This document shows, piece by piece, positions 11,601 through 23,875 of a stretch of DNA of 64,000 bases; position 1 is the stretch's first letter, and each line of letters starts with the position of its first letter. The notes below the pieces were generated by a model. That model was not told the DNA's origin, did no database searches, and saw nothing but the letters and a program-made list of their open reading frames with translations. The stretch is from Istiophorus platypterus. Taxonomy: Eukaryota > Chordata > Actinopteri > Istiophoriformes > Istiophoridae. The DNA lies in the NCBI GenBank assembly GCA_016859345.1, contig CM029124.1, positions 9,064,501 through 9,128,500 of the forward strand, written 5' to 3'. Made by a program: the position numbers and the translations under genes.

Positions 11601-13930
11601 ATTTTCAATTTATTTATGTACGTTCACTCTCATTAATTCTCCACAATTTGACTGGCAACAATTCAATACCTCAAAGAAAGTAATTACTATGTTTCTGTCA
11701 CTTTTACGGTGTTGTTTAAGTTTTCATATTAGTGGTAACAGTGTGCCAAGAAAGACAGAATATGAAAGTGTCCAGCAAGTATATAAAGAAGTTTTAATTA
11801 TGCCATATTGTTACTGAATCAGTGTCCTTATTAGGAGATTTGTTATAGGTGTTTTTAATAAATCCCTCACCTCCTAATTTGATTTATGTCTGTTGTGACT
11901 GCTGCAATCTTTGGAGGTCTGGATGTCTGAGGGAAAAATCAATTCCTTCATAGTAACATAATTCTGAGGACTGCAGGGGAATGAAATGAGAAATCCCTCT
12001 TCTCTTAATATACAATATAATTTATTAACTCGCAGAGTGCAGCTGGGTCTAGTACGAATCCAGTACACAGACTCACAATATTTACCTTTTCTTCTACGTT
12101 CACTTTGATAGATCAACTACAAAAATGCATGCACACTTTAAATCGATCAGCCCCACCCCATACACCAACCCCCCACTATCGGACGCTTGTCATTGTGATT
12201 GTAGGGGCATGTTTGCGTTCAATGCAACCATCAGTCAGTGGAAGTGACAGGACGGACCCCACCTAACACAAGGCTTGTCTAAACAGCGAGGTCATTCGAT
12301 CTCTGCCCCCCCCCCCATTCATCAGAATGACATATGCAGATGGTTCTCCATACAGCTGTAAGGCCTCTGGACATCAGTGGCTCCATTTTTAACCTGCTCA
12401 TAAGTCTTGTCTCAATGAGACCATCCGTTTTAAACTTTATGTCTCTGGAGTCTGAAAGATTGTAGCATCTGTGTTATTTTATTTTTTTTTTTAGCAGTGT
12501 CACCACTGATATTAAGCTCTTTAACACATCAACACAAGCTTGTAAGCCAAAATAAGTGTTGGTCGTTTAGTTCACCACAGTTTTACAGACCAGCAGCATC
12601 TTATATTACCTCTGCTTGACTTTTACATGAATTCTGCTTAATTTAATAATTCACACATGCTATTCCTTTGGGTCTTGACAGAGATAGAAAGGAGGAAAGG
12701 CGGCATGAGAAAAGGTAGGAGGAAGGGATGATATAACATTTCTGAACTTGAACAACACTCACCCTAAAATAGCAACTAGAGAAGCAAGACTCTAATCTGT
12801 GATGCTCGGATGAATTTACAGCCTTGGGGTGATCCGTGGACACAGGAGATTAGGAGGTTTATACACTTGCATGTGTGAACCTTAAAAGAGCTTTAGTATT
12901 ATAGCTATGGCATGAGTTCTAAACTAAAGAAACTAATCTGATGAGTTAGGGACAAACTATCCCAAAGCAGATCATCAGTAAAACCAGCGGCATGTCTCTT
13001 AATGGAATATGCATGTACAACACGTTCTGCACTAGTGCAGTTTTCACTGACTTAATAATCCCGATCTGAAGAAATATATTTGACATGGTCTATCAGATTT
13101 TGATGATGTCCTCCTGCACCAAGCACCCTGCAGCCTCAACAGAGTCCTAACTTTTTTAGTTAAGCTTCACTGGTCCCTCTGAACATATGGTGAGGCTATG
13201 ATGTTGTGAGGACTCAAGTGACTGGTCTGAATAGAAAGAAAATGGGAAATTAAATTAGAGGAAAGCCCTAGGCCGAGCAAGCAAAATTTAACATTTATAC
13301 TGAATGATTATGAAGATTGAGGTTTTTGGGGTTTTGTATTTCATGAGGAGTCGCTTTCAAAAAATGCTGGTGGATCTGTACAACACATTTGGCATATTCT
13401 GGTTTTACAAACCAGCGCTGCTATTGAATTCCTCTGCGTGGGTATCTGAATACTTTTTTAATAGCTGAAAAGATGTCATGGTTGGCGTTGGATGTGTGTA
13501 AATCCATTTTCCTCCATCACCAACTCAGTGTTTGCTTACACAAGGCATAATGAATCATTAATTCATCGCTGTCACTTGCAGCCCACAGTCACACCGAGCA
13601 GAATTAACTCTTGATCCTGCAGAGCAGAGACGAAACAAAGAACTTTACATTTGCTTCACTCCGAGCAGCAATCTATGGATCCGTTTATGTCACAAGAGGG
13701 TGGGTGTTTTGTAATGAGGCTTTTACGCTGCACTCTCTGATGCATGTTTTTTCGATTGTGTTTTGTATTTTTTATCATTTTAGTGTCGTTCATTATTCCC
13801 TGCAGGTATTTTCAGACTTTGTACAACAGATGATTTTCTGTTCTATGGCCGGGCATAGAGAATTGCTGTAGGTGCTAATTTTTCTGATGGAGGTTAGAGT
13901 GCATGAAAACCAGTTGGTGAACGAGCATAC

Positions 13931-14028
13931 AGCTAGCTAAAAGTAATGGATAAACAGTTGAAATAGCCAAGCTAATGGTAATGAATAAATGGTTGAAATA
14001 TATAAAAGTAATGGATAAATGGTTGAAA
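13931..14028 (+). repeat. Three imperfect tandem units of about 29-35 bases
   Basis: The units start near 13931, 13965 and 14000. Each contains a version of AGTAATGGATAAATGGTTGAAA, differing by a few substitutions and short gaps. The arrangement looks like an old minisatellite or the subterminal repeats of a mobile element. I cannot tie it to a named family. Confidence 0.7.
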
Positions 14029-16779
14029 CAAGCCACTGCACCCTCAAGGGCTAAAAATACAATTTCAAACTTGACCAGACTGACTTAAACACTGGCAGTC
14101 AAATTGTGTGAAGAGGTTATTTTGACAGTATCCAACTTTATTTTATCTGTAGTGGTGAACAACATCCAGTTTAGATTAAGCATTTTGAACCTGATGGTGG
14201 TGTCGATGAAGAAGTATTTAGTTTCATCTGACAGGGCTGTAATAAAGTTTGGGGACCAATCTTGTAGAAGAAACTAAAGGAGGCACCCACAGATATTCAA
14301 GGGAAATTGTCTCTCTCTGATTATGTAGATTTTTTTTTAATTAGTCTGGATTGCTATCCCAAAATCTCTCTTTAATGCCCCGTTGAAATCAGTGTAGTTA
14401 TTGTGGAGACATTAACATGAATCTCAACATCATTATCTCTTCCCTGGGTAATAAATTGTGCCCCACAGATAAGGTCATTCTTATCTCACTGGACAATTAG
14501 ACAGCTGCAAAATGAAATAAATCATAGACTGAAAGATACACTTTTGGCGCTTTAACAAAATTACAAAGATACCCTCAAATGACCAAGGTTTCCTTCCAGC
14601 TCACTGTTGATGCACTGAGCATAGCCGTAAAGCTCATTTTGCTCATGTTGGAGCAAGAAAATGTGCAGTTTCTGAAGATGACTGCTCTGTTTAACATAAG
14701 TCAGAAGGTAGCTTAGCAGTTAACTTATTCCATGGGTTTATTTTCAATCGCTCAAGGCTTCGTTTTTAAATCTTTCCCTCCCCTCTCTCGTCTAGTTTCT
14801 GTTTTCCATTCTGTGGTCCTGAGGAGAAAAATTTCAAATAAGACTGCTGCTGCTTGTCTTTCTCTTTGTTACATCCTGTGTCAGAAACCCCCACCCCCCC
14901 ATCCCCCAGTCACACAGGCAGAGACACAGCCAGTCTAATTGGTAATAGCCCTTCAGCTGTCATAACCATGGTTCACTGCTGTTTTTTGGAGAAAAGTGAA
15001 GAATACCTGTTTGCTGTTTTATCACTGTCAAGAGTTAGCATACAGCTCTGTATCCTGTGGCAATAACATGCTGTTGTCTCTTAGTTTCCAGGATTACTGG
15101 GAATTCATGTGTGTTTTAGAAGGCACAATATATACATTTTTTTTAATTGTATTTCATATTATATTGATAGCGTTTTTCTCCTTCTAAATATTGTACTTTT
15201 CTTTAAAAATTTGCCGTAGTTACAGCTCAGATGTCTCTTCCACTGTTACTCAATTTCCAATATGTTCTCTCAGTGAAGATGCCAGGTCGGCCCCTGAATG
15301 TTTATGACTCACTGTTTGTGCAGCATTACAAGGTCAAACTGGACAAATAACTTGTGAAAAGGCAAACAAATGGCCCAAAGATGTTGTTTCCCTGATTTCT
15401 AAAGGCAAGTTTTCACAACACTGGTAAACGTATGATGCTCTCTAAACGATTTCTTGAAAACACAAACACTTCTCAATATTATGAAAGTTGAATTATGGCC
15501 ACAACATATTAAAAAAGCACCCACTGAGTCTCATTGATTTGTGAGAAAAGACTTTGTCTTCGGTGTGTTTGTTTGTGTGAGATGTACAGAACAGTTTGTT
15601 CTGATTTAAGAATCCGAGGGAATTAGATCTCAGCATAAGTTTGTTCTGCTGATCTTGTCAGCCTTGACCTTTACCCTAGATTTTTCGCTTCTTTTTTGGA
15701 CCACAGAGTCCACAGGAAGTATTTCATGACTATTAGCCGGCTTGCAAGATGAAGGTTAGAAATAGCTTTCGTCTGATGGAGGACCATCTTTATTTGAAAA
15801 CCAAGAATATTCTTTTGTTGGTACTGGCGCTGGGACAATGCAGTAAAATTCCTTTGTGGATGAATAATTCTTTTTGCTCCTTTATGGACATTGTAATAAA
15901 ACCTGCTTTATTTTCTCATTCTTTCGTGTCTCAACCAGTCCTGAGCTAAATGAAATTGGAACAGAGCACAGTGGAGTTGGTGTTCTCCCATTTCTGATGA
16001 CCGATGGCAGGAGGGAAATGAAAGGCCCTAATGTAAAAAGCCATGCCTCTGCTTCTTCTCCGCTCCTCTCCTCTTTCCTCCCTCCTCACTTGAGCTGCAG
16101 TGCATCTTTCTGCAGTCGTGGAAGAATGCGCGGGGGGGGGGGGTCCTGCCAGTCCTGTTCATACAGTCACACACACTCAGACGCATATTTCCCCTCTTCT
16201 TCCTGTCATCTCCTCGATTCTACTACTTTTTCCACATTCTCCGCTTTTCTTCCCAACTTGTTTCTAGTGTACAATATACTGTACTTCATGGGGTCGAGAA
16301 ACAACCTGCATAGTTTTGGCCGAGTGAACACGCCAAGAGCTTTGAGCTTTTCGGATCCTAAATTCTTTTATGCTACTTTGTGGCATTTGTGGTGATGAAG
16401 CCCTGGATGATGGCTGGCTAAATGGGCTGAGGAATTTCACTCTGTGCAGCAAGGATACACATCATTTGTCAAGCAAGCTGTCTTCAATTATCCATCAAAC
16501 ACAATAATAACCGTTAACGTGAACTTCAATGAAAAGCTTATTTGTACACCAATTGGATATCACACATTCAGAGCAACTCATAAACAGGACTTTGGTTGTT
16601 ATTTGTTCACCTTGGTACCAGAAAACAGAGCTGGTGCAGAAGATGTTGATTTCTTTTTCCTCTTTGTCATGATTCCACCCCTGTAGTCAAAAAGAGTCAA
16701 AGAGATTTTTTAAAAAGTCCTTTCTCCTTGTTTGTGTTACTCAGTTTGTGGTCCAATATGCCCTAATAGGTGCATTTAT

Positions 16780-17340
16780 TTTTATTCCCCGTGCCGATCG
16801 CACCTCCGCGCCTCACGCCTCCCCTCATGCTGTCGGCTCACATTCGGAGTAGGTCTAATTGAGTTTTTGGACAGCTGGCCCTCTCTCGAACGCTCCGCGA
16901 GAGATAAAAGAAATTTTGCATTACAACATCAAAGGGGCGCCCCCGCATTCTCACCCCATTCCACTTCCACACTCACCAAAACATGATGAGATCAAATGAA
17001 CATCTAAGGTCAGTGTCGCTCCGAAGGGTTAATGATGTGGAGACCGTGCCTGGATTTTCAATGCTCACTCCGGGCAGATAACTACCCCCAACCCATTCAA
17101 GTTTCATCCTTCCACTCATGCACTTTGCACCTCATGGACAACCTGTTTATTTAACGCACTTTATATGAATACATTTGACTGTAATTTGACGGGGGCCCGG
17201 CTTAGATCTGTCATTATCTGACACTTTCTACTTCATCGGGATCAATAGGCTGTTAATGGCGGCAGACACGAGGTAGACAGCGCATCTAAATTCAGCAGCG
17301 GCGTGAAAAATCCTGCGGTACAGACACTTACTTGAAGTTA
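16780..17340. promoter_or_regulatory. CpG-bearing, possibly conserved noncoding element
   Basis: This block stands out from its AT-rich intron. It has clustered CpGs (CGATCGCACCTCCGCGCC near 16796, CGAACGCTCCGCGAGAG near 16888, CGGCGTG near 17299), no simple repeats and no open frame of note. AT-rich motifs with the feel of factor sites are interspersed, such as TTTGCATTACAA near 16914, TTTATTTAACGC near 17147 and CTGTTAATGG near 17251. Such complexity within an intron is typical of developmental enhancers in fish. The call is inference only; alignment with other fishes would decide it. Confidence 0.3.
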
Positions 17341-19399
17341 GAAGTTAGAAGCAATTCAGTGAAGAGGTAATTCAGTTCGCCGAGGTTCTAATTCAGTTTT
17401 CGGCTTATAGTTCTCATATAGTTCTTTTAATGTAATATTACAAAGAGTACTGTATATAATATGAGTTATGCCTTACTTTTGACAGCGCAAAGGATCCAAC
17501 TATATTATACCCTGACCGATTTAGCCCCTACATTTCAACTTTTCTACTTTGGAATGGACTGAAAGGATATTTTGAGTATCCTGCTGTACCCATACATAGT
17601 ATATAGAGATTTATATGAAGCTTTCATATCCGGGCCCAGAAAGATAGATTGTAATCCACTGACCTCAACTGGGTGAAGTCAGCTATATAAACACACGGAA
17701 ATGTGTGTGGCTGCGTGCGTGTTTCCCCACCCCAGTTCAACACAGGAGATTCATTAATATGGCCATGAGTCATTTGTTCGGATGACAAAAGGTTTTTTAT
17801 CGGAGGGGCCATTCAGTGTAGATGTTGTATCAACCCAGCAGGTATTTCAAGGGCTGTTTATTGCATTCACAATCAGCTATTATTTCAATGTTGGTATTAC
17901 TTGCACCACAGGGTAATTGTTCGCAAAGCTATAACCATCATATTTAGCTAAAAGAGGTGGATGCAAAGGCCAGGGAAAAATCAAACTAACCTTTGGAGAG
18001 GGTTAGAGGATTATTTCTTCGGTTTTACTCACCAACACTTAGATCCTTGAAGCCTTGTGTGAATCTATGACCATTTCCTTTACAAAGCTGTTTCTTTATT
18101 GATAGGTTTAAATTGTTAACATTCATGCTTGACTGTTTGCAGTCTTTTTTTTTTCCTTGATTTTGTTGTCTTACTGCGACGCTTCTTTTTCGGTCGATCA
18201 GTGGAATAGCTTGCGAGCTTGTGGGTCCTTATACACGTCCATGGTACAAACAAAACAGGTACTTACTTTTAAAGTTTTTGGCTCCATAGCACTAGTACAG
18301 GACAGAGATTGTTGCTGGGAAAATTTCTGCCAAGTTGGTATATAGATATAATTAAAAGATTTGTCTTAGTGGTGATGATGAACAGCTTCTGACCACATTA
18401 ATGTCTGTATCTCAGTTGTTGTCTAGAGGTAGCATGTATGAAAAGATCATTCAATTTGAGAGTGTGTTGCAGCTTCCCACTGAATGTTGTTGGTAGGGTG
18501 ACCTTTGTGTTTATATTTGGATCATAGACTGGGCTTTTGAAGAGCTTGGCAACTAATGCAGTTTTTTGGGGAGGTTACAGAGACCTGTTCTGTCTTCAGT
18601 GCAGATATGTCTGAAAACAAAGACTGAATGAATCTTAGATCTGTCTTGAAATTGGCTGTGACAGTAGAGATATTCTCTCTGCGCTGAACTCTTTAGAGAG
18701 ATGGCTTTTAACAAATGGGAGTGGGTGAGAATGCCTTGCTTTTGGCAAATTTTCAAGGCCTCTCTGTTTTTTCTCTTCTGTCTTTTTTCTTGGAAAGATC
18801 ACATAAGAATACACAGAAAATAACAATGTCACAGATCACTTTCAATGTTCTCAGCTTCTGTCATTAACTTGAAAGAGATGCAGTAAAAATGAGCTTTATT
18901 CAGAAGTGTCTGTGACAAAAATCTGAATGTCACTGTTCAAACTTTGTGCTCTTTAAGTGTTGGATACCTAGACAAATATAGATCTCAGTTACAAGTTCAT
19001 TGATTCAAAAGAGGAAATTATTTCGTTCTCTTCTAAGCTTTCAAAAGTCATGTTCCATAGTTCGTTTCCTCTTGCCTTTATTTCATGTTATTTGCTTGCA
19101 CTCGCTCTGCCTTATTTTCATCTTCACCCCTCATCTCTTTCCTTCCTTTACAGCCTCATGGGCTTTATAGTGGCTGCTTCTCTTCCATCTGTTTCCCAAT
19201 CAATTTGGTCTAATTTCCTGCCAATTGGTCCACCTCCATGAGCTAAGGCTCATTTAACAGGAAGCATCACATGTTGAGATCATCAGCTGCAGTAATGGTG
19301 ATCGGTCCATGAACCAGGCGTCACAGAAGCTTGCTGGGAGTTTGGACGTTTGTTTGAAGTTTTGGATATAGTCCTTTACAAGATCACGGGTGGAGGGAT

Positions 19400-19427
19400 G
19401 TGTGTGTGTGTTGGGTGTGTGTGTGTC
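19400..19427. repeat. Short interrupted (TG)n repeat
   Basis: Two short TG runs separated by TTGGG. Confidence 0.85.
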
Positions 19428-20770
19428 TAAATGTTAGTGAAAGTTTAATAAAGATAACTTTGTGCCTGCGGTCAGGCTGCTACCAAGGTTTCTATGGTTT
19501 ATTGATCTAGCAGCCCGGTTCCTGTTAATGCAATGCACAAATACATTTTTTTTTTTGATAGCTGAAAGTCATGTAGACAAATGACTGTAATCTGCATACA
19601 GAGCATTAATTTTAATTGCCAGAATCATGTTTAAGCATTTGCAGAAAACAAACTATCCTCCCTGCACAGCAAATATGACTCTTCATTACTTTATTGCTAC
19701 TTTCTTACACAATGTGTCATCTGTTCATCATCATCATCTATTTGACGCCAACATGCCTCTTTAAACAACAGTGTCTCACCCATTCGGTATTTATTATTGC
19801 CCACATTTCACTTTCTGTTAGAGCTGCTTTCCTTAACCGAGCACTAGTCTTGAATTCGTGCGGCTTACTGCAAGTACAGCTAACGGCTTAAAGAGAGATC
19901 CGAACTGAGAGTTGTCCTCCCTGACGTGCCAGAGAGGTTTCATTTTTTTTCTCTGTCATTAATAATTTCAAAGGAAGCTTTAGCTCACGGGGGGGTGCCT
20001 GATTGTTGATCAGGAGAAAACAGAGCAGTCCTGCTGGTCAGCGAGGAGCACTTATACCTATTAACCTCTCCCATTTCACAACAGCTTCAGTCGACACTGA
20101 GGGAAAACATGTGGACTGTGGACAGTCTACATAGTCTGGTTAAGGTCTCATTTAGGTTAAGCTGTTTCAACCCACTTTGACAGAGTACAATTGAGTTTCA
20201 ATTAACAGAATATCCCTGTCCACCTTTGCGGCTGGAAAGGTCCTTTAGCGTGATCACTGAGCAGTAGGTGTGACAGCAGTGTGCTTCTTGTGCTTTACAG
20301 TAGCTAGACAGTTTTTACTGCAGTACATTATAACAATACATATTTAAAAAAAAACCCATCAAATCATATATGAAGTCTTTAAGTCATGTATGCTGATTGA
20401 TAAATATATAGTAATTAGATTGTATAAAATGACATCTGAACTAAATATTGAGGCCCTTCATTGTATTTTTTAAAAGCATGTATTGCACAGTATATGTTGT
20501 GAATACCGTCCTCTTTATTGTGATCCAAGAGAGTCTTAATGTGGTTTAATCACAGTATATCCAAGCAATACAGCCCTGCAGTGTCTGCACATGAAGTAGC
20601 TGGTCTTATCAGTGGTTGCAGATGGAGAGCGTCCGAGTGAGAGGCTCACGTATGTCAGAAGTAAGAGGATGACCTTGGCTAAATCTCAACTGGGGTTCAA
20701 CCATAGGAAACACACACCTTCTGTCCTTTTCTGGGTGTCTCTGTGTATATCTTAGTCTCTGTCTTTTTGC

Positions 20771-20838
20771 CTCTCTCTCTCTCTCTCTCTCTCCCTCTCT
20801 CTCGCACTCTCCATAACACACACACACACACACACACA
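20771..20838. repeat. Compound (CT)n and (CA)n microsatellite
   Basis: A CT run (about 20771-20802, one CCC interruption) is followed by 14 bases of unique sequence and a CA run (20817-20838). Open frames reported on both strands here simply read these repeats. Confidence 0.93.
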
Positions 20839-23527
20839 GAAACTGCCTTGCTCCTACACATTCCTGCATGTAGTGTTACAGCTGGAGACAATATACACTC
20901 CTCCACACTATCACTTCATCTAAAAAAAAAAAAGTCATTTGTAAGACACTCACTGAGGCACAGAGGCTGTTGCAAAAGCCTTACAAGCAGGTGATTTGAT
21001 ACTGAGTCATTTGTAGCATTTACCGCCGCAGGGTGAAGTATTTGCTGCAAGGTTAAGATGTTGCTCGACAGTTTATATCAGAAGCAGGCTCAATAAACAT
21101 TCTTCCCTTTTTGCCTAAACATTGAATGAAGTTTTAGCGCCTTTTTTGTCATGCCCCAACAGAACCTGCATTTCTTAAATCAACCCCACACTGGTTATTT
21201 GACTCGTATAACATAAATCCCAAAAAGCATTAATCAAGGGCAATTTTTAGGGTCTGTTTAGTTGTTCTTGCTATACTGCATTAATAGGGAAAGATAAACA
21301 GTCAGTGAAAGGCGATATCAATGAATTTTTGGCCATTTTGGCCATAAATTTGAAGGGCTGGCTAGTAGATTTACATTGGACTATAGCTAGTTGAGATAAG
21401 GGACTGTGAGTGAAAGTACCATGAGATCTGCAAAGGTTTGTGTTTAATCTGCAAAATCCAACCTATCATATTTTTTTTATGTGTACCATAGTGGCCATGT
21501 GCGTCAATTGTAAGTCCCTTCTGTTTCCCTGAGGGGCCTATAGACTCCTATGTGCCTCCTTTTTAATACACATGAAGTCTCTGAGCGGTTCTTGGCAGTA
21601 ACAGGTTTAACCATTACTTTATGCGTGCAGAGGTTTATATCTCCTCCAGGAGCAGGTTGCACCAGCTCTTTCCAAGTCCAAATTTAACCTAGTTTATAAC
21701 GGAGCTGTTTGCAGATTGACCTATCATCAACATAAAACAGACTCCGGCACACAAACTAGCTCTTGCATACAGATTAGTTGGTAGTAAATATTTCCAACCA
21801 GTTACCACCAGATGTAAGAATAACAGTTTACTGAAGCAACTAACAAAAGCTAACACTTGCAAATGTGTGACTGATTTAGAATGAAGATTGAAAGATCTGC
21901 CTCAATACCCACAAATTCCACAGATTTCATTTTTGGTGCAGGGTATCTTGTTTTTTAATGGCCCCTGTGCCTTCCAGATGCCTGGTGTATGGGTGGATAT
22001 TCTCACATTTAACAAAAGTCTACTGATTAAAACACAAGTTTCTTTTCATATTCCTCACAGTTTCATTTTGAAAATGAACACTTGAAGATTTTCTTCTACA
22101 GAGTAATTCACCAGGAGACTGAGAACTAGAGCTATATGCTAATTACTTGACCTTTTATCTATTACTTTAAAGGAGTGGTCTTCACATGTACTGTATGACA
22201 CATTTCTGTTTCAGATTGATAATGAGCTATTGTACGTTCACATTCTCTATCTGGATAATTACCCTTTCGTATTATTGTGGGAAAAGCCTCCTCATTCATG
22301 GGATATTTCATGCAAATTGAGACTCAGATCAATTTTTTTTCATAGATTTAAAGTGGAAACTTGAAAATGGTAATTGTCTCGTTCAGTCCTCTTTATGGCT
22401 CACTTAAGAATGCCCCTTCAGACTCAGCTCAAATGTTGAGCAGATAGACCAAGCGAGGTCGTCAGTATTAGGGTGAAGTACTCCATCTTATAATGCCTTT
22501 TATAAAAATGTTACAGTAGGGTATTTTTGTTTAAATTTGTGTGCTCTTACTTTAGTCTTCATGCAGCCAGTGAAAATGTTAGCGTTACTTAGTAAAAATT
22601 TCACTGCAAAGAGAACTTACCTCACCAAGAAATTTTATTTCAACCTCCCATTCGAAGAGGATGATTCCTTGATTGAACTCTGGGGCTTAAATTGTAAGTG
22701 CAACATGAAAAGCAGATGCTGGGCTCATTTTTGCACAATACTGGAGGCTATTATGAGTTGTTTTAATATCGGTATCAAGCCCCTGCCTTGACCGCCCTCC
22801 ACTCAGATACCCTTCTTCATTTATCCATCAAGGCCAGCTATGACTTCCGTTTATAATAATTTTTTTTCAGTCTGGGAACTGCTCCAGCACTTCTGATTAT
22901 TTTTAATGACAAGCTCTTTTTTGTAGCACATTCATATTTGTCTCTTAAGACTTGAAGACTGTTTTAATGATCTCTCATATGGTCTGCTTCCTTAGCCCCT
23001 GGCCAGATCCAGCTATGTGCAGCAGGCAACTCTACTAGACCAAGACTATATAAGGCATGAACACTTCCCTAGACATGAAGACATGCCATTCTTCCCTTTG
23101 ACAGATATTATCCAGTGGGGAATGGTAGCTACAGTATTAAAGTAGACCCCTGATTAAAAAATATTGCACAGATAAAGGAAAGATTTTAAGACTGCTGCAG
23201 ATGCTGAGGTAGAGCAATATGAGCTACTTTCGCAGTGACGATCATGAAAAGATGTACAAATTAGTTAACATCTAAAGACCTTTGGCTCTGTTTTGAGAAG
23301 CAGAATTTATATTCTCTGGAGAGAAAGAGCAGTGATTTTGGCTCATTCTATAGTGATGTAGTGTTACGGGCTCTCCCACCTGTTGCATCTTGCCATTCAT
23401 TTCAAGTGCTAAAAGAGCTAGTGAGGTAAACGTTCCCCAATCCCTAATTTGGACACATCCCTTTAACTCATTCTCTCCTTTCCTTTCCTTCTCCTTCTGC
23501 TCTCTTTGCGTCCTGTCTTCCTCTCAG

Positions 23528-23606
23528 ACGCCATGATCCAGCCAGTGGAGGATAATCATGCACCCTCAGTAGACAGCCTGGACACCAAAAGGCACTCTGC
23601 TGAAAG
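23528..23606 (+). CDS. Putative coding exon B, alternative start exon of an unidentified gene
   Basis: A 79-base exon is bounded by a strong acceptor (a pyrimidine tract of about 65 bases ending CTTCCTCTCAG at 23527) and the donor AAG|GTGACC. Its ATG at 23533 has a good context (GCC before it) and opens 24 codons plus two bases: Met-Ile-Gln-Pro-Val-Glu-Asp-Asn, then His-Ala-Pro-Ser-Val-Asp-Ser-Leu-Asp-Thr-Lys-Arg-His-Ser-Ala-Glu. The peptide is hydrophilic and rich in Ser, Asp and His, without signal peptide or membrane segment. If exon A is joined directly, the frame just upstream reads TGA GAC GCC ATG, so translation would start here. It ends with two bases (AG) of an Arg or Ser codon. Spliced to exon C, that frame meets TAA after two codons, so B and C look mutually exclusive. 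I do not recognise the protein. Confidence 0.55.
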
Positions 23607-23857
23607 GTGACCTCCAGACACTTCACCTCCCCCAAAACATTTGGTGAGTTAAGAGACAGAGAATCCCTTCTATTCACAACTGACACCCTCTCCTCTCCTC
23701 CCATCAGCATTTTGCAGGATGTGCAGCTCCGAGCCCTTTGCTAATGTTCATGTCAGACATTTTAAATGAAGCCATTTAAAACAGAACACATTATCTAAAG
23801 TCTTTTTCTCTGCTGGTATTTCTGCCTCCGTTGAGAAAAAAAAATTCAATGCAAATT

Positions 23858-23875
23858 AAAAAAAAAAAAAAAAAA
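23858..23875. repeat. A18 homopolymer
   Basis: An 18-base A run about 250 bases after exon B. No retroposed sequence is evident before it. Confidence 0.9.

Larger units (their letters stand above)
853..23527 (+). other. Long putative intron between exons A and B
   Basis: Apart from the repeats and candidate elements listed separately, I find no convincing gene in this 22.7-kb stretch. Open frames of 60-170 codons are scattered over both strands. They have low-complexity or membrane-like random composition and no recognisable domain. The longest (15874-16395) runs through pyrimidine-rich sequence and an 11-G run. Pyrimidine-rich tracts (about 4690-4860 and 16050-16090) and C or G homopolymers (about 3480, 12306, 16132) occur. 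Confidence 0.5.

Noticed and set aside
15874..16395. 173-codon plus-strand open frame, the longest in the window
   Set aside because: It crosses pyrimidine-rich low-complexity sequence and an 11-G run, has no domain-like motif and no good splice or promoter context.
20609..20994. Arg-Glu-rich and Thr-His-rich frames
   Set aside because: These are the compound CT/CA microsatellite read in different frames.
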